DNA of 64,000 bases from Tanypteryx hageni (GCA_028673005.1 CM054117.1:32026561-32090560), one strand, 5' to 3'; shown: positions 37,296-49,506, counted from the first letter of the stretch. Notes: generated by a model from the letters alone, not told the origin. Program-made: numbers and translations.

Positions 37296-37839
37296 TTTGA
37301 AAACTTCGCAGAAGCGGATACGGAAACGTTCAAAATTTTAATGAAATATTGATTGCTTTCTAAACTCGAATGCCATTTTGCAAGTATCAATTATCCGAAA
37401 AGTATATTTTTATGCAAAATATACGTTTACGTAGAATGATGATAGGCAGTACAAAACTAACTTAGCTATTAAGCCTCTCTCGTTTAAACGCTAAAATACC
37501 TTCACGTGGTTCCCCCCGTTATAAAACAAACTATGCTACATTTACCGATTATGTGCCGGTATAACCACATGAAAAATAAAAAACGCGCTAATTTTAACCA
37601 TGCTCATGGATAAAACCTTACCTAAACTTACCTTGTTTTAATTTTCGCCAAACGGTATGGAAATACCCTCAGCAAACGATGAATAACAGATTGACAATGA
37701 ATAAGAGAAGAATATCTCTACTTCAGGTAACAGAAATCAAAACAAGCTCTTCGAATCTTAATTCAATTAGACATCTGACTCTTGGCTTTTTTATTATACA
37801 TTTTGTTTTTGTCCACAGTTTTGAGATTCGGTTTCTCAT

Positions 37840-38520
37840 TATCGCAACGGCGGCCGCCGTTTATCAACGCATTGACTGACAAATCTCTTTAATTAAACGC
37901 TTAGTGGACAATCTGGAATCGATTCGAATTTTCCCAATGCGTTTAATTATTCCCTTAATCACGTCACCGCACGTGACTAATCGAAGAACCGCGTGACCGG
38001 CAATCAGTAGTTTCCTCGCCCGCGGCCTTCCGAGGATTCCCTTCAAAGTAATGGCTTCAATTTGTCATTACGCCCGAAAAAGTCATTAAAATAAGATCGG
38101 AGTTAATTCTTTCTCGGTCCGCGAGGAAAACTAATTAAGCAATTATTTCGGAGGAATTAAACCGACGATATTTCATATTCGGGCCTCCACGCCGCCGCGT
38201 ATCACGCGTCTCAATCGCATTGGGCCGTAAATTAACGCCGACGGCCCTTAAACAGGTGTTCTTTTGCGAGATGGAGGCAGCGTCGTATAAGTGACAATGC
38301 CATTACTTTAATTCAATTTACTCCTGACGCGATAATTACGATTTGTGGCCCTTCCGAGTGACGTAATTGCGATATTATTTATCCCTCCGTCCACCACCTC
38401 TCTCCGTTCCAATGGATTAAACGCTGAACTTATCCCCCGGAGAGTTTTTTGTTCATTAGTTCATTAATTGAGCATTATGAATGAGAATTCATGTTTTTAT
38501 GAATAGCATTAATTATTTTT
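37840..38520. promoter_or_regulatory. ATTA-rich, moderate-GC block resembling a developmental enhancer
   Basis: The block is distinctly less AT-biased than its flanks and contains a dense set of homeodomain-type ATTA/TAAT cores (for example tttaattatt, ctaattaagcaattat, gataattacg, cgtaattgcg, cattaattg). These are mixed with CpG-bearing words and no simple repeats. Short frames inside (37864-38046, minus) are unsupported. Clustered homeodomain cores in unique DNA within a gene desert are what conserved enhancers of developmental genes look like. This is inference; conservation was not tested. Confidence 0.3.
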
Positions 38521-39290
38521 CATCCCTTAACGATTATTTCTGAATATGCCTAGAGACTTTTATTTCGAACACTTGTGGAAAAAGGGTTATAAATAAATGT
38601 TATTTATTTGTTTTCCTTCTTTCTTCTCTGTTTAAAAACAAAAAATTAACAAAGAAGGCCTCCAGCGACCACAAGAATGGTACTACGTAGCAGATGTTAG
38701 CAATCTAACTACCTAACTACCAACCATTTTAACGAACGGGTATAAATCGTATCTTTAAAATGGAAGAATTTTTCACTGCCTTCCTTTTTATGAACGACGC
38801 ATACAAACTTGCTTACACAAACGACTAATTGTAATTATAAATTGTTTTAAAATAGAAAAACGAATTCGAAGTGTTAATTTAAATCAAATGTATGTTATAA
38901 CAAGACAAAAGTGCGTCACTATATTTTTTATCCTCAAAATTTATTATTCTTAATAATCCCAGACCGATAACCGAGGAGGTCAAGTTTTCGTGGAATTGAG
39001 ACAGGTACAGTTAAAATAATGGACTTTGATTTTTGCTTTTCCTCTTCATTTCCGTCAATAATCAATATGCCATCAATCTCATTGATTTATTACGAGGACA
39101 TCTTGAAACATCTCAGCTTTTATAACCGCCAAGTGAGCAGTATCCGTCACTACCCACGCGATTCGGATAAAAAAATCTCGACTCGTGAATGCAATGTTTT
39201 TCTTTTATTTCGAACTAAACGGCGCCTCCGATATCGTCACTCCGTTTTCTTTGACATGTCACAACGCCGCTAGTGTCGAAGGAGGAAAGT
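38521..39290. other. AT-rich spacer
   Basis: Nothing recognised. Confidence 0.5.
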
Positions 39291-39292
39291 TT

Positions 39293-39700
39293 TAGAGAGA
39301 GAGAGAGAGAGAGAAGAGTGGGGTATGGGGTGAAGATAATGGTGGGGGGGGGGGGAATAAGGGGGGGGGGGGGGAAGGAGGTGCAAAGCAAAAGAGCGGC
39401 AGGTAGTAGAAAGAGGAGGAGTTTGTTGCCGTGGCTACACTCAACAAAGGTATATGGTTCTCCCCATTAGTCCATCTTTCCTACGCCATAAAAGGGATAG
39501 CCGAGGTCAACGGCTCATTCTATCTCTCTCTACTTTTCTCCCACTCTCTCTTTCTATCTCATTCCCTCTCTCCGTCTTCTCTCTCACACACTCTCACTTG
39601 CTATCTCGCAGTGCGATGGCCTTTTATTTACGCATATCATCTACTCCCCTTATCCCTCTCCACCTACTTCTTACCAGAGACCTCCCGAAACCCCTCACCT
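39293..39700. repeat. GA run, G homopolymers and CT-rich tract
   Basis: GA dinucleotides run to about 39314, followed by G12 (39344-39355) and G14 (39361-39374), then a CT-rich tract at about 39515-39600. Frames here are low-complexity. Long G runs in assembled sequence are also prone to length error. Confidence 0.8.
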
Positions 39701-40380
39701 ACTTAACGACTCGACATTGTCGGTGGACAGTCGTTATAAATTGATTTCGAGGATTTTTTTGAAGTGGTTCCTCACGGAAGGTCGATGAGTACCCCACACA
39801 TCCCTCTACCTTCCATGTTCCCATTGTGGAATGAACTTCTTCTTCGTTATAACTATATGTACATGAATATCCACTCTTCTCTCTCCTCCTCTCTTTCTCC
39901 CTTACCACCACGAGAGAGCGTAGCCAATCATTTTTTTCGCGTGTAGTATAAATCTCCCGCGGGTCGAGTCACGTTGATGAATGGGTACTGAAGGCAAAAG
40001 GGGGAGAAATTGGGATATGCTAACGATTGACGGTACGTCGTCTATTACGGATGCTGTTGCTTCAGCCTAATCAGAACCTAATAATATCGGCCTAACGCCA
40101 CTTTGGGTAAACTTTGGGAGCCGTGAGCGATAGCCGCGCGACGAAGGATTGTATGCTGTTGTTGTTATTTAGGGTCTGAAAATACAGGAGAAAGCAGTTC
40201 CTCACTTTCCCAACGACTTCCTTTAGTTTTTTTTCTAACTTGAAATGAAGAGAGCAGGTAGATTTGTAAAGAGGAATTACGACAGTAAACAAAGCGTAAC
40301 ATCATTAATAGAAAATCTGAAATGGACATCGTTAGAGGAACGTAGGCTGCAGGCTAGATTTAAACTACTGGTAAAATTTA
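39701..40380. other. Non-coding spacer
   Basis: No gene recognised. Confidence 0.5.
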
Positions 40381-40388
40381 TGTCGGAG

Positions 40389-42068
40389 TAGGGTTGCCAG
40401 ACGGAACGGGACTGTCCCGTATTTCATTGTCTAGTCCCGTTGACCCGGAAATATATGTCGGGACATAGGAAATGTCCCGTATTTACGTCGCCATAGTTGT
40501 TGAATTAAAAAGAAATGGTAAAAGCGCCTCTCTTTGTATTTTATAGTAACCCGCTCAGCTAATTTGCTCACATTATGCGTGTCAGTATACCCTTTCCCTC
40601 CTTGTAACACTCAACAATAAAAATTAGCAACTCAATCCAAAGTTGGGATATAGAAACTCATCCTAATTTTTAAAATGTAAGGTTAAAAATGGGGTAACTG
40701 GAACCTGGAGCAACAGTAGGTTAACATATTCCTGCAGAGTCGTCTGAGGAAAAAAGTCACACAATAATTCTTTAATTTCTGTTTGTGGTGCAAACAGCGA
40801 GTGTTAAAGACTTTTGTAATAATTTTGGCACTAAATATCAATCAATCCACTCACACTAAAAAACACGCTGGCTTTCGTTATTCAATGCAGTATGCAGGAT
40901 TATAAAGCTGTATGATGCGTTGAGAGCATACTTTCTATCTGAAAGAAACATTACTAAAATCCTGGAAATATTTTTCAATGATCCATTGAGCGAATCGTAT
41001 CTTCACTTGGTTTATAGTCTGATGGGTATTTTTAATAGAATAATCATGCAAAAATGAAGGAGTAGAAAAAAGTGTTTTCGAAGTATTAACAATTTTACCG
41101 GAGACGACAGATTGAGTGAAAGAAATATGGAAGCAAATTTTTTGCCTTTAATTATAAAGTCGACTGTTTGTAGGGGTAATGATTCTGAATACATGAAAAG
41201 TAAGTTCTTGTCAGAGGTAGAATTGTTCTATCAGATCTGTTATGATTATCTTATGAAATAGATTTCACCTCTGAAGCCTTTGAACACTTTTGCAAGTTCC
41301 GACATGGGAGCAACTCGAAGAAACCTGCAACTATCTCAACGAAAGAGGACTAAGAATACATTATAATACTCTGTTGTTTAATCAGTGGACAATTCTGAAG
41401 AAAATCATGGAACAAAATCTCCAGTGAAATATGAAAGATTGGAATAAGAAACTTTGCCATGTGAAGTGGTCAGATATTCACCGTAAAATCGAATCTTACG
41501 AATAATTATTACTATTTATCTGCGAGTATGTATTCAGTACTTCACAATGCTCCTTAGGAGCCAAGAGAGGAACAGACCTAACATATCTATAGTGGAATCA
41601 ATTTTACAGTGTTTAGTAAATTTAAATATGTCGTGCAACGAGTTTTATCAGTATGTAGGTACTTCAAAATGAACACTTACAGAGAGATGAAAAATATTAA
41701 TTTGTAAAATTTAAAAATAATTATTACAGTTAATTTTTTAATTAATGTTAAAAATTCCCATAAAACTTTACTAAATGTAAGTCAACTACGTGTTATTAAA
41801 GATGTCATCTTTATAATTCATCTTATAATGTAAAAAGCTGATGTAAACTCTCTAAATATAAGACGTGTATTTATTTATAGTATAGGCATACAGTCTTAAA
41901 TTGTTTTTTTTGTTAATTTTTACTTTAAATAAGGAATGCTGTTATAGATGTTTTAAAGCACAAGAATAGTAGTTTCAGATTTTTTTAAGTGTCCCGTATT
42001 TGTCCCGTATTTTATTGGAGAATTTTGTTTTTGTCCCGTATCTTCAAAATCAATATCTGGGAACCCTA
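40389..42068 (+). mobile_element. 1.68-kb hAT element with TAGGGTTGCCAGA termini
   Basis: The left end is TAGGGTTGCCAGA and the right end, reverse-complemented, TAGGGTTCCCAGA (12 of 13). The target duplication is tgtcggag (40381-40388) and tgtcggat (42069-42076), 7 of 8. Five copies of tgtcccgtattt or close variants are subterminal: 40413, 40473, 41990, 42001 and 42032. All are in the same orientation. The interior carries a decayed transposase 3' end on the plus strand. Confidence 0.85.
41280..41680 (+). pseudogene. hAT transposase C-terminal remnant
   Basis: Read in shifting plus-strand frames, 41280-41680 gives a recognisable hAT C-terminal pattern. A 'CEYVFSTSQ' piece starts at about 41521. 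After a frameshift comes 'ERNRPNISIVESIL', then 'CNEFYQYV' near 41635-41660. In hAT transposases the C-terminal dimerisation region has a conserved block around an ER.FS-like segment, followed by a helix ending in C..F/Y. Upstream stops (for example near 41425 and 41503) show that it is dead. The N-terminal catalytic part was not recognised. It belongs to the element at 40389-42068. Confidence 0.55.
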
Positions 42069-42441
42069 TGTCGGATGGACTAGCGAATGAGGTAGTAGGA
42101 CTTATCAGAAGCCCGACGTATCTCGGAAGGCAGGGCAGTGAGGATAAGATTCGCGAGATCGACTGTAGAACGGAGCGATATAGAGGATCGTTTTCCCTAG
42201 GACGATAAGAGAGCATAATAGAAAAAGATAACGTAGGAAAACTATGGACCCTTGGTCACTGCACCCCCTGCCATCCACCAAAAAGGTGAATTGTAGGGTA
42301 TCACGTAGATGTAGAAACAACGTTCCAAATTATCGGACAGCATCCAAGTCTGCTTTAAATTTAATTCGACCACACTATAGCTAGAGATATAACAATATGA
42401 ACTTACATGAGACATTATCTACGCTACAGCTCTATTCAAGG

Positions 42442-42520
42442 CAAAGGTGGACAAACTGCGAGCCGTTGGTCAGACCCAGCCCAGAAGCGCGGCTCGAAAA
42501 GTTATGATGAAAAGGGTATG
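42442..42520 (+). mobile_element. hAT-type transposon left-end fragment
   Basis: 'caaaggtggacaaactgcgagcc' has the form of a hAT MITE terminus (CAnnGGTGGnCAAnCTGCG). It is followed by a G/C-rich stretch with GCGGCTCG. No matching right end or target duplication was found nearby. Confidence 0.4.
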
Positions 42521-42675
42521 ATCGAAAGTTAATAGAGATATTATCATAACTGTCGCTTAGAATGAGGCCATAAAATTTTTCCTAATGGCGTTTGAAAGCT
42601 AAAAATTCTACAGGCCTCGCATTCTCTCATGCCATAACATTAAATTTTCTAAGTAACTCTCTTTATCTTTATAAC

Positions 42676-42757
42676 AATGTATGTTCCCAGTTGATTCACC
42701 TCTTCCTACGGGCAATGAGTATCTAACAATAGGGAGTGCAATGAATTGCTGGATAGC
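42676..42757 (-). repeat. Dispersed unclassified repeat, copy 2 (inverted)
   Basis: The reverse complement matches 45690-45761 over about 70 bp and 8284-8328 over about 45 bp. It lies just downstream, on the minus strand, of the LINE fragment at 42828-43138, so it may be part of the same LINE. Confidence 0.65.
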
Positions 42758-42827
42758 AAGGGAGAAGAGAAACCTGGTGTCGGATTATAAGTTGCTCTTA
42801 ATGAAGAGCACCAAGGGGACCAACGGC

Positions 42828-43138
42828 TTAACGTTCCTTCTGAAGGACAGAAAGCTGACATTGCGCTGTCTCCTCAAACCATACAAACAGGAGGCCGGGC
42901 GACCTCGGAAAAATCCTACTTTCGCAGGATTCGTGCCCGTCGCCCTTTTGAGCAGTAGGTGAGTAGCTGCCAGGGCCAGGAGCCTTCCCAATGCGCAGGG
43001 TCTTAAGCGCTGTACCGATGTCAGCGGAGGTGATTCTGGGAGGGAGCGAGGAAGAGAATTCTTCCTCGGTCGGCTCCTCGTCAATGGTGATAGAAGCTGA
43101 CGCGCCGTCATTGGTGAAGACTTCCCACAAGTAGCCAT
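42828..43138 (-). pseudogene. LINE reverse-transcriptase fragment
   Basis: The minus-strand frame at 42828-43130 (100 residues) has, at about residues 32-54, ITSADIGTALKTLRIGKAPGP. This matches the N-terminal reverse-transcriptase signature of non-LTR elements of the Jockey/R1/CR1 kind, where a helix (IxxALKxLKxGKAPGPDG) precedes the palm. Acidic residues before it (about 18-24) are also typical. Coding similarity is lost after GKAPGPG, and a second frame (42785-43138) overlaps, implying frameshifts. This is a short 5'-truncated and 3'-truncated relic. No endonuclease domain or poly-A tail was seen. Confidence 0.6.
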
Positions 43139-43381
43139 AACGTTGGCCTTCTCCGAGGAAGTAATGGCCGGACCAAAGTAACTCCCGATGCTAACTCTTA
43201 TACACTCATAACTTCAAACGCATTCCATAAAGTAATGCGTACACCATACCTGAACTTAAGCGTGGACTGTATCTGAAGAGGAAAATATAAGCACTATAAT
43301 CAAAGACGAGTTTCCTTGTAAAGTGTAGATACTACTTAGGCTTATAAAGGCTAGTGAAATATTTAGTGGCGTCCTCTAAAT

Positions 43382-43636
43382 CAGTGTTTCTCAACCGCAG
43401 GTCCGCGGTTAAGTATTGACCATTTTTCTTATAAAGTGTAGAGTATAGTATAGAGTGGGCAGCACTGATTATTGAGAGGATTGTGTTTTCAGTTGTCGAA
43501 GTGCAAAATTGTCAAATATTTGGTGGTTAAATTGATTTTACCGGTCCTTTATGGAATATTCAGATATTACACCGGTCCGCGACCGACTTTCGGTTAAAAC
43601 ACCGGTCCGCGATTAACTTTCGGTTGAGAATCATTG
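43382..43636. mobile_element. 255-bp hAT MITE with perfect 8-bp target duplication
   Basis: The left end is CAGTGTTTCTCAACCG and the right end, reverse-complemented, CAATGATTCTCAACCG (14 of 16). The target duplication ctctaaat is identical at 43374-43381 and 43637-43644. Near the right end a ~30-bp unit beginning accggtccgcga occurs twice (43571 and 43601), and a related 'ggtccgcggtt' lies near the left end. These may be transposase-binding repeats. No coding sequence. Confidence 0.9.
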
Positions 43637-43644
43637 CTCTAAAT

Positions 43645-45689
43645 CATTGATTTTTTGCCTCTAATTTTCCGTAACTCGCCGACTTTTTAAACGTAATACG
43701 TTCATGTATGGCAAATTATCAAGCTGTAAATTTTCATTCCATTTATACTTTAAATGGAAGCTCTTAATGGCTCTATATCTATACCACTCCATTTCTCTTT
43801 ATGGCGTAAATAGCATTCCCATGAAATCGGCGGTAATTTCAGAATAAAATAAGCGATAAAAATAAAAGTACATTCTAACTGAGAAACTTCTTCTAGCCAC
43901 AAACGAGGACGTAATATATCAACTAATTTAACCTACTGCACAAAACTATAATTTATTATCATCGATTAAAATCGTTTTAAGACGTTATATTACTCATTGA
44001 AATTCTGAGTTGGAAAAACTCTAGAACGTGTTTTTTTATCGACAAAAAATCCTTTAGTTAAATTCAAGATATTTCCAAAGTATTTATTCATCATAATTCA
44101 CAAGAAAAATTTAGGAGGAATAGAACGCCTAGTCCCACATGTTCATCTGTTTTGTCGACACTTTGCCTTTGCGTCTCCCTTCCTGGCACAGCGAAGGAAA
44201 ACCTTGGATCATTTCCTTTCAAATCTTCTCAGATATGTAAACGGTTCCTTTTTAAAGACTATCAATAGTCTGTTACAATCGACAAACATATTCGTCTTCG
44301 CCGAACGAGTGAAAAGAGCTGACAATTGCGACGCATCCGCACGTTCCAAACCAACCTTGTTGATAAGGCTCAAAAAATTAATTGCGCATCGAAGGATGAT
44401 CGTTAATATTCCCAGGCGGCGCAAGTGTTTCGCCCGTCTCCTCGTGTCTCGGGATTAGAAAAAACCGAGGAAAGCTCTCAACTGAGCAGTTATTGTTTTT
44501 TTCTTCTGAAAAATAAACAAATGTTTTTCCCTTTAGGAATATGGCCAAGAAGGAATGATGATGATTGGTGGACGGCGAAGGGAAAATAGCAAGGGGATAG
44601 TTTTAGAAAAGGGAAAGATTTGATAGTGCACCATAATAGGTCTGGATGGACGAGGGACCTCATCCGATGGCACAGCACTCCGATGAAAACAGGTTTCCTT
44701 ATCTCCTCATGACCTCGTCGAAGGACACTCTTAAAGCTTGAGACATCAGAAAAGAAAAAATAAACCAAAAGGTAAAAAGCAGGAAGTTATAATAGATTTT
44801 TTACCCGATGCCGAGTTTCCAAACCTGCAAACAACTCGAAAACGGTGAAATTAGACAGGAAAACTCCAACGAGGAAAACTGCCAATGGGAATATTTTATC
44901 CGAAATCCGATTTGAAAGAATTCCTAATGGGATTATATGGGATGGACATATGCCACAAGTACCATTAACAGTGTTTTAAATCTCATTCCACTCGAGAAAA
45001 AAGACAGTTGCCCGAGCGCTGCTATAATGTGGAATTGCCAAAATAACTCCTTTTAACTGAAACGACAAACTTTCCTTTTTTAGACTGTCGTATTCAGGAT
45101 TCTCGCCATTAATAGTATGAGCAGATTTTCATTATAGACACGTCACTTTGTATTTATTGGTAAGAAATGTCTGAATCTTTTCGGTTAATAAACTAGTTTT
45201 ATTGGAATATTCCTTCCGAGGCTATCAGTAATTCCTCACACTTTTGTCGATAATTGGACTTCCCGTGTTTAGCGACTATATTAAAATCCATTACCATAGA
45301 ATTACAAATCTTTTACGCTTTCTCAAAGCCTTTAACATTGATGTTGGCACCGCAGATGAATGATTTTATTTTTATAAATGGTATACCTTTTAGAGTCTCC
45401 ACACGAATTCTATGACTCTCTAGTGGACCTTTCTATGGTTTTATATTGCTCGTTTCGCTATAAAGTTATCTATATTTAAACGTTACGCCACCCATTCACA
45501 TAGTCCTGAGACAATTTATATGCTTTGACGCATATTATTATCCATACGGCGTTTGACTTTAGACATACTAGCTTTTAGCAGAATTAGATGCGTTGAATAA
45601 TTTGCAAAAACATTGCATTATCATTCACAACAACGTTATTTTACAAATTCGTGGACTATATTCTCTTTTAGCCCTCTTGTGGTATTGTA
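43645..45689. other. AT-rich non-coding stretch
   Basis: No gene recognised. The short frames at 44204-44458 and 44490-44768 lack domains. Confidence 0.5.
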
Positions 45690-45761
45690 GCTATTCATTG
45701 CACTACCTCTTAGATACCCATTGCGCGTAGGCAAGAGGTGAATCAGCTGGGGACATACATT
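45690..45761 (+). repeat. Dispersed unclassified repeat, copy 3
   Basis: Same family as 8284-8328 and 42676-42757. The core is 'cctcttagatacccattgcgcg', followed by 'caagaggtgaatcagctgggg'. Confidence 0.65.
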
Positions 45762-48700
45762 AGTACATTAGAGGCCGCTAGTGAGTCAAAGGATCCTTTT
45801 CAACTCGAGCCTATTAACGCAAACATGAGAATTTTTGCAGGATTTGTTGACATTAAGCGTTTTCTTCGCTCCTAGCAAAATAATGTGAAGAGCAGCACAC
45901 TTTACATATGGTCCCATTATTAATAAATTGACAGCAAATACGGAACTCCTCTAGTATTTTGATGCATGGGAATGTCAAATAACAATTCGGCATCTCTTTG
46001 AAGTCCGTCAAAAAATAAAACATTTTTCCAGAAATTTGAATTTGCGAGAGAGCACAATAAACATAATCCATTTGTTTATTCTATGGTTCCACTTGTTCCT
46101 GGCGTGGCTTCTTAATCGACGCCATGAGTTTTGGAGATTACGTCACTGTCAAAGGAGCGAGCAATCGTGGTTCCTTTTCGTGTTTGATTCGTAAAAGAAT
46201 GTGCTCGAATCAGTGACTGACCCAAATTCATCCCCATTCGGAAATGGTATAGTGGAAGGTTTTGTACCTGAATCTGAAAATGTTGAAAGTCTTATTCCAT
46301 TAACATTATTTATCTAAAACTCGGAAATTAAAACAACTTGCCACCAATTTCTTTTAAATATACAGAAAATTCGCAAGTCTCGCTAACAGTTAAGTGGTAA
46401 CTGTTATAAAATCTTTCATATTTTTAACATAAATAATTTTGGTAGATTTTAGATCAACTTTATTTAATCTATTAATGAATCATCTGGGTATAAAAAAGAT
46501 GGTTATTTTCGGCTATTTTCCAATATGCCGAGTGCCATTTAGCATTCTGATGACAAACATTATCAGCCAATATCAATTAAGAATTAATCTTAAAATTTCT
46601 CATTAAAGCCAAGGTATAAATTTATTATTGTAATATATATATATCTAAGTACAATCAATGAGACGAGAAGTACAATTCTTTACACAGAATATGATAAGAA
46701 AATTGTTAAGGTGCAAATTCTACCAAAAGGTTCTTAGGTCTTCTACATTAGTAGTAATTCATCAACACTTTCAGTATATGAAGTTCTGAAGATGAAAAGA
46801 TGGCTACGGTCGATAACGGACACCAAATATTCATACTTCTGAGGTACATCAATCTTTCAAATATGAGATAAATACACCAGCTCAGCCTTTTCGGTCCTAA
46901 TATTCGCCGCATGGTTATATATGGCACGCAACTTAGTCGGCACCCATCATCGCATCGATGAATACATTTATGGAGACCTTTTCCCCCACATTACACTCCT
47001 GCCACGGTACAATCCTCCTGTTAGCCATATAAGGAGTTATTTTCCACAAGTAAATTCCCTCAGCGTATTTTTTTCGGCTTTCTTTTGACGGCGGCCGAAC
47101 TCTTTCATCCAAGCCCCCGAGTAAAAAATAAAATAAAATTTCCACACTTATGTATCACATAAAATCCTCATCAATGTCCTCCATCCTGTGTTTTTTATTT
47201 TATAAAATTGCTTCTCGTTCTTCACAAATCTCGACTCTTTTAAGCTAAGAGAGAGAGAGAGAGAGAGAATTTTTGCAAGGCTTCGGCTTCATGGACGAAA
47301 AGGGGCGGCGTAAAGAGTTTTCCTTGGGGACCGATTGCGATATTGCATTACCCCATCCTTTCCTCCTTCACCCCGCCCCCCTCCCTCTCCCATTCTCGAC
47401 TTCCTCCCCCCTCGCTCCTCCCTCCGTCTCTTTCCTCACACTGCTCGGAAAAACGGCCTGCCTCCTTCAATTACCTCCCCTACCTATTCAGCTAAGGCAG
47501 TCCTCCATTTCAGAGATGAAGCGATAAGGATAATGGCCATCACCAGCATCATAGCCCCAAAGGAACTCAAGAAAGTGACGCGTAAAAGGGGAGGGAGGAG
47601 GCTTATAGACGATACCTAGTCACCTCCAAAAAACACTCGTGGCTTGTTTCTTTTTCTTTGTTGGAGAACTGGAAATATTCGATTGCATGTAGTCGGTTCT
47701 CTTTTCCAAAAAGATTTCCTTTATGATATTGCTTTCTCGTCGAGTTAACCACGCCATCTTATTGTCGAAAAATTGTCGGGGAAATTCAATATTATTGGTC
47801 AGTTTTATCTTGTTGCACACTCTCCCTCTCTTCCTTTCTCCTTCGCTAGAACCCTTCCTAGCCCATTTTATCCAGGCGTTGTGATATCTTAGTTGTGCTT
47901 TTCGTAAAGGATTAGAAATGACGCACCCGATCGTTCTAAGATGCAGAAACGCTTGAGGTTGCATGATTCCCAGGTGCAACGATAGCATTGGACCAATACC
48001 CACGAACAAAACTTTAGTTCCTACAGAGATAAATATCAGAACTGGAACCCATTCTATTAATTAATGGCTTCAAAACGTATTCAGTTGGCATTCGAAGACG
48101 GTTGAGTAGGCAGATAAATATCGCGAACTCATATACGTATCATCGAAATTATCCATAAGACGTAATACGCTTTTCGTTTAAAAAATCACTTCAGTACCGT
48201 AAAACATCATTAATAGTGACGTAAATGACTCTTTTATTTCATATCCGTGTGCATCCATGATGACAACTGTTTATTTCGTGGAAAACTACATAGATAACTC
48301 CATCTAACCTTCAATTTCCTATAAGCACTGGCCTTCGCCAACCGCGGGTACAATCAGGAACGTAATGTTTTAAAAAAATACATACATTTATATATTAATC
48401 ACCAAATTAAACGTGGCTTCGATCTATTTTCTGCGTTCTTCTCTTGCTTTTGTTCTCCGTGTCTCAAAGCTGCTTTTAGCGCAGTCGCCGATCGTTATAG
48501 AAACCGTATACTGCGGGACGTTCTCAAATTGCTTTTCTGCCACTCTATGGTTTGGGACAACAAAGCCACGCTTCGAATGTCTCCTGGATATAATTAACAC
48601 ATCTCCCGTCTACCTAATAAGCATAGCTTTTAGCCAGCAATTTTATAAAATTATTTTTCGAAGTAAGGCGGACAAAGCGTAGAATCAAACCCAAATTATT

Positions 48701-49000
48701 ATATTAATATAAAAGTACCTATACTATTTCAATAGACAGAACTTGTTTCAAACCAGGACGTGGCATGTCTTTATTACCATAAAATGAAGTTAAACGAGTT
48801 TATATTGGTTGCAATAAGGATAAAATATAGCGAGTATAATCATGAACTTTTAAGTAACGAATCGCAGAGTTATTTCTCTTTTCTCAGATTAAAATATTTA
48901 ACGACATACGGAATGAAATTAATGGCAAATAAACGAGGTATTTCGTTTAAAAATATCTTCGCACACACAAATTATTGCTACGCAAGGATTAAAAATTTTC
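45762..49000. other. Non-coding stretch with microsatellite and C+T-rich patch
   Basis: GA run at 47248-47268 and a C+T-rich CpG patch at about 47345-47470. The frames at 47620-48009 (129 residues, minus) and 48413-48682 (plus) are of ordinary composition but have no recognisable domain or splice context. Confidence 0.45.
47248..47268. repeat. (GA)n microsatellite
   Basis: Pure GA run followed within about 80 bp by a C+T-rich patch. Confidence 0.9.
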
Positions 49001-49089
49001 CGCTGCGGACAGGATTTGAACCTGCGCGGGGAACGCCAATTGAATTTCAAGTCCAAGTTCAAACTCTTTTAACCACTCGGACACCACAC
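49001..49089 (-). pseudogene. tRNA-Ser(UGA)-like pseudogene
   Basis: The minus strand resembles the tRNA-Ser at 24808. It keeps the A-box-like TGTCCGAGTGG, the loop CTTGAAA and a T-arm with GGTTCAAATCC (C to A-type change relative to the GGTTCGAATCC B box). About seven extra bases (AGTTCAA on the plus strand) interrupt the anticodon stem, the acceptor first pairs are broken, and the variable arm no longer pairs. It is therefore a dead copy or a tRNA-derived element. Confidence 0.8.
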
Positions 49090-49506
49090 CTTGGTATCGT
49101 CCATTATACTAGCCGAAATAATACAAAAGCATTTGCTTATTTTGGCTACAAACCAGTCGTACTCATTGGCGGTCTCCCAATCGTTGATTCTTTTCTTTTA
49201 GAATCAACCCACGGTTGGCTTGTCATCCTTGAGTCCTGTTGATAATGCTTATTTCATCTACAGAGATGAAATAAGCATTTGGGTTTATCAAACCTTCTAT
49301 TGGAGCTATATTTATCATTACGTGGATTAGTGAAGATCTTTTAATAGTAGAGGGAAGAGCTACATTAAATCTATCTACATAAAGTGCGCAAATAACCGCT
49401 ATTTTTAAGGTTATTAATCCTTCTGTATCGTTAGAAATATATTTTTGGAGTGTTTATGCATACATGTTCTCAAAAGCTACCGTATTTCAAATAAAGCATT
49501 TTCATC

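Noticed and set aside
42681..42962. Plus-strand 93-residue frame
   Set aside because: It lies opposite the LINE reverse-transcriptase fragment and the dispersed repeat; the coding signal is on the minus strand.
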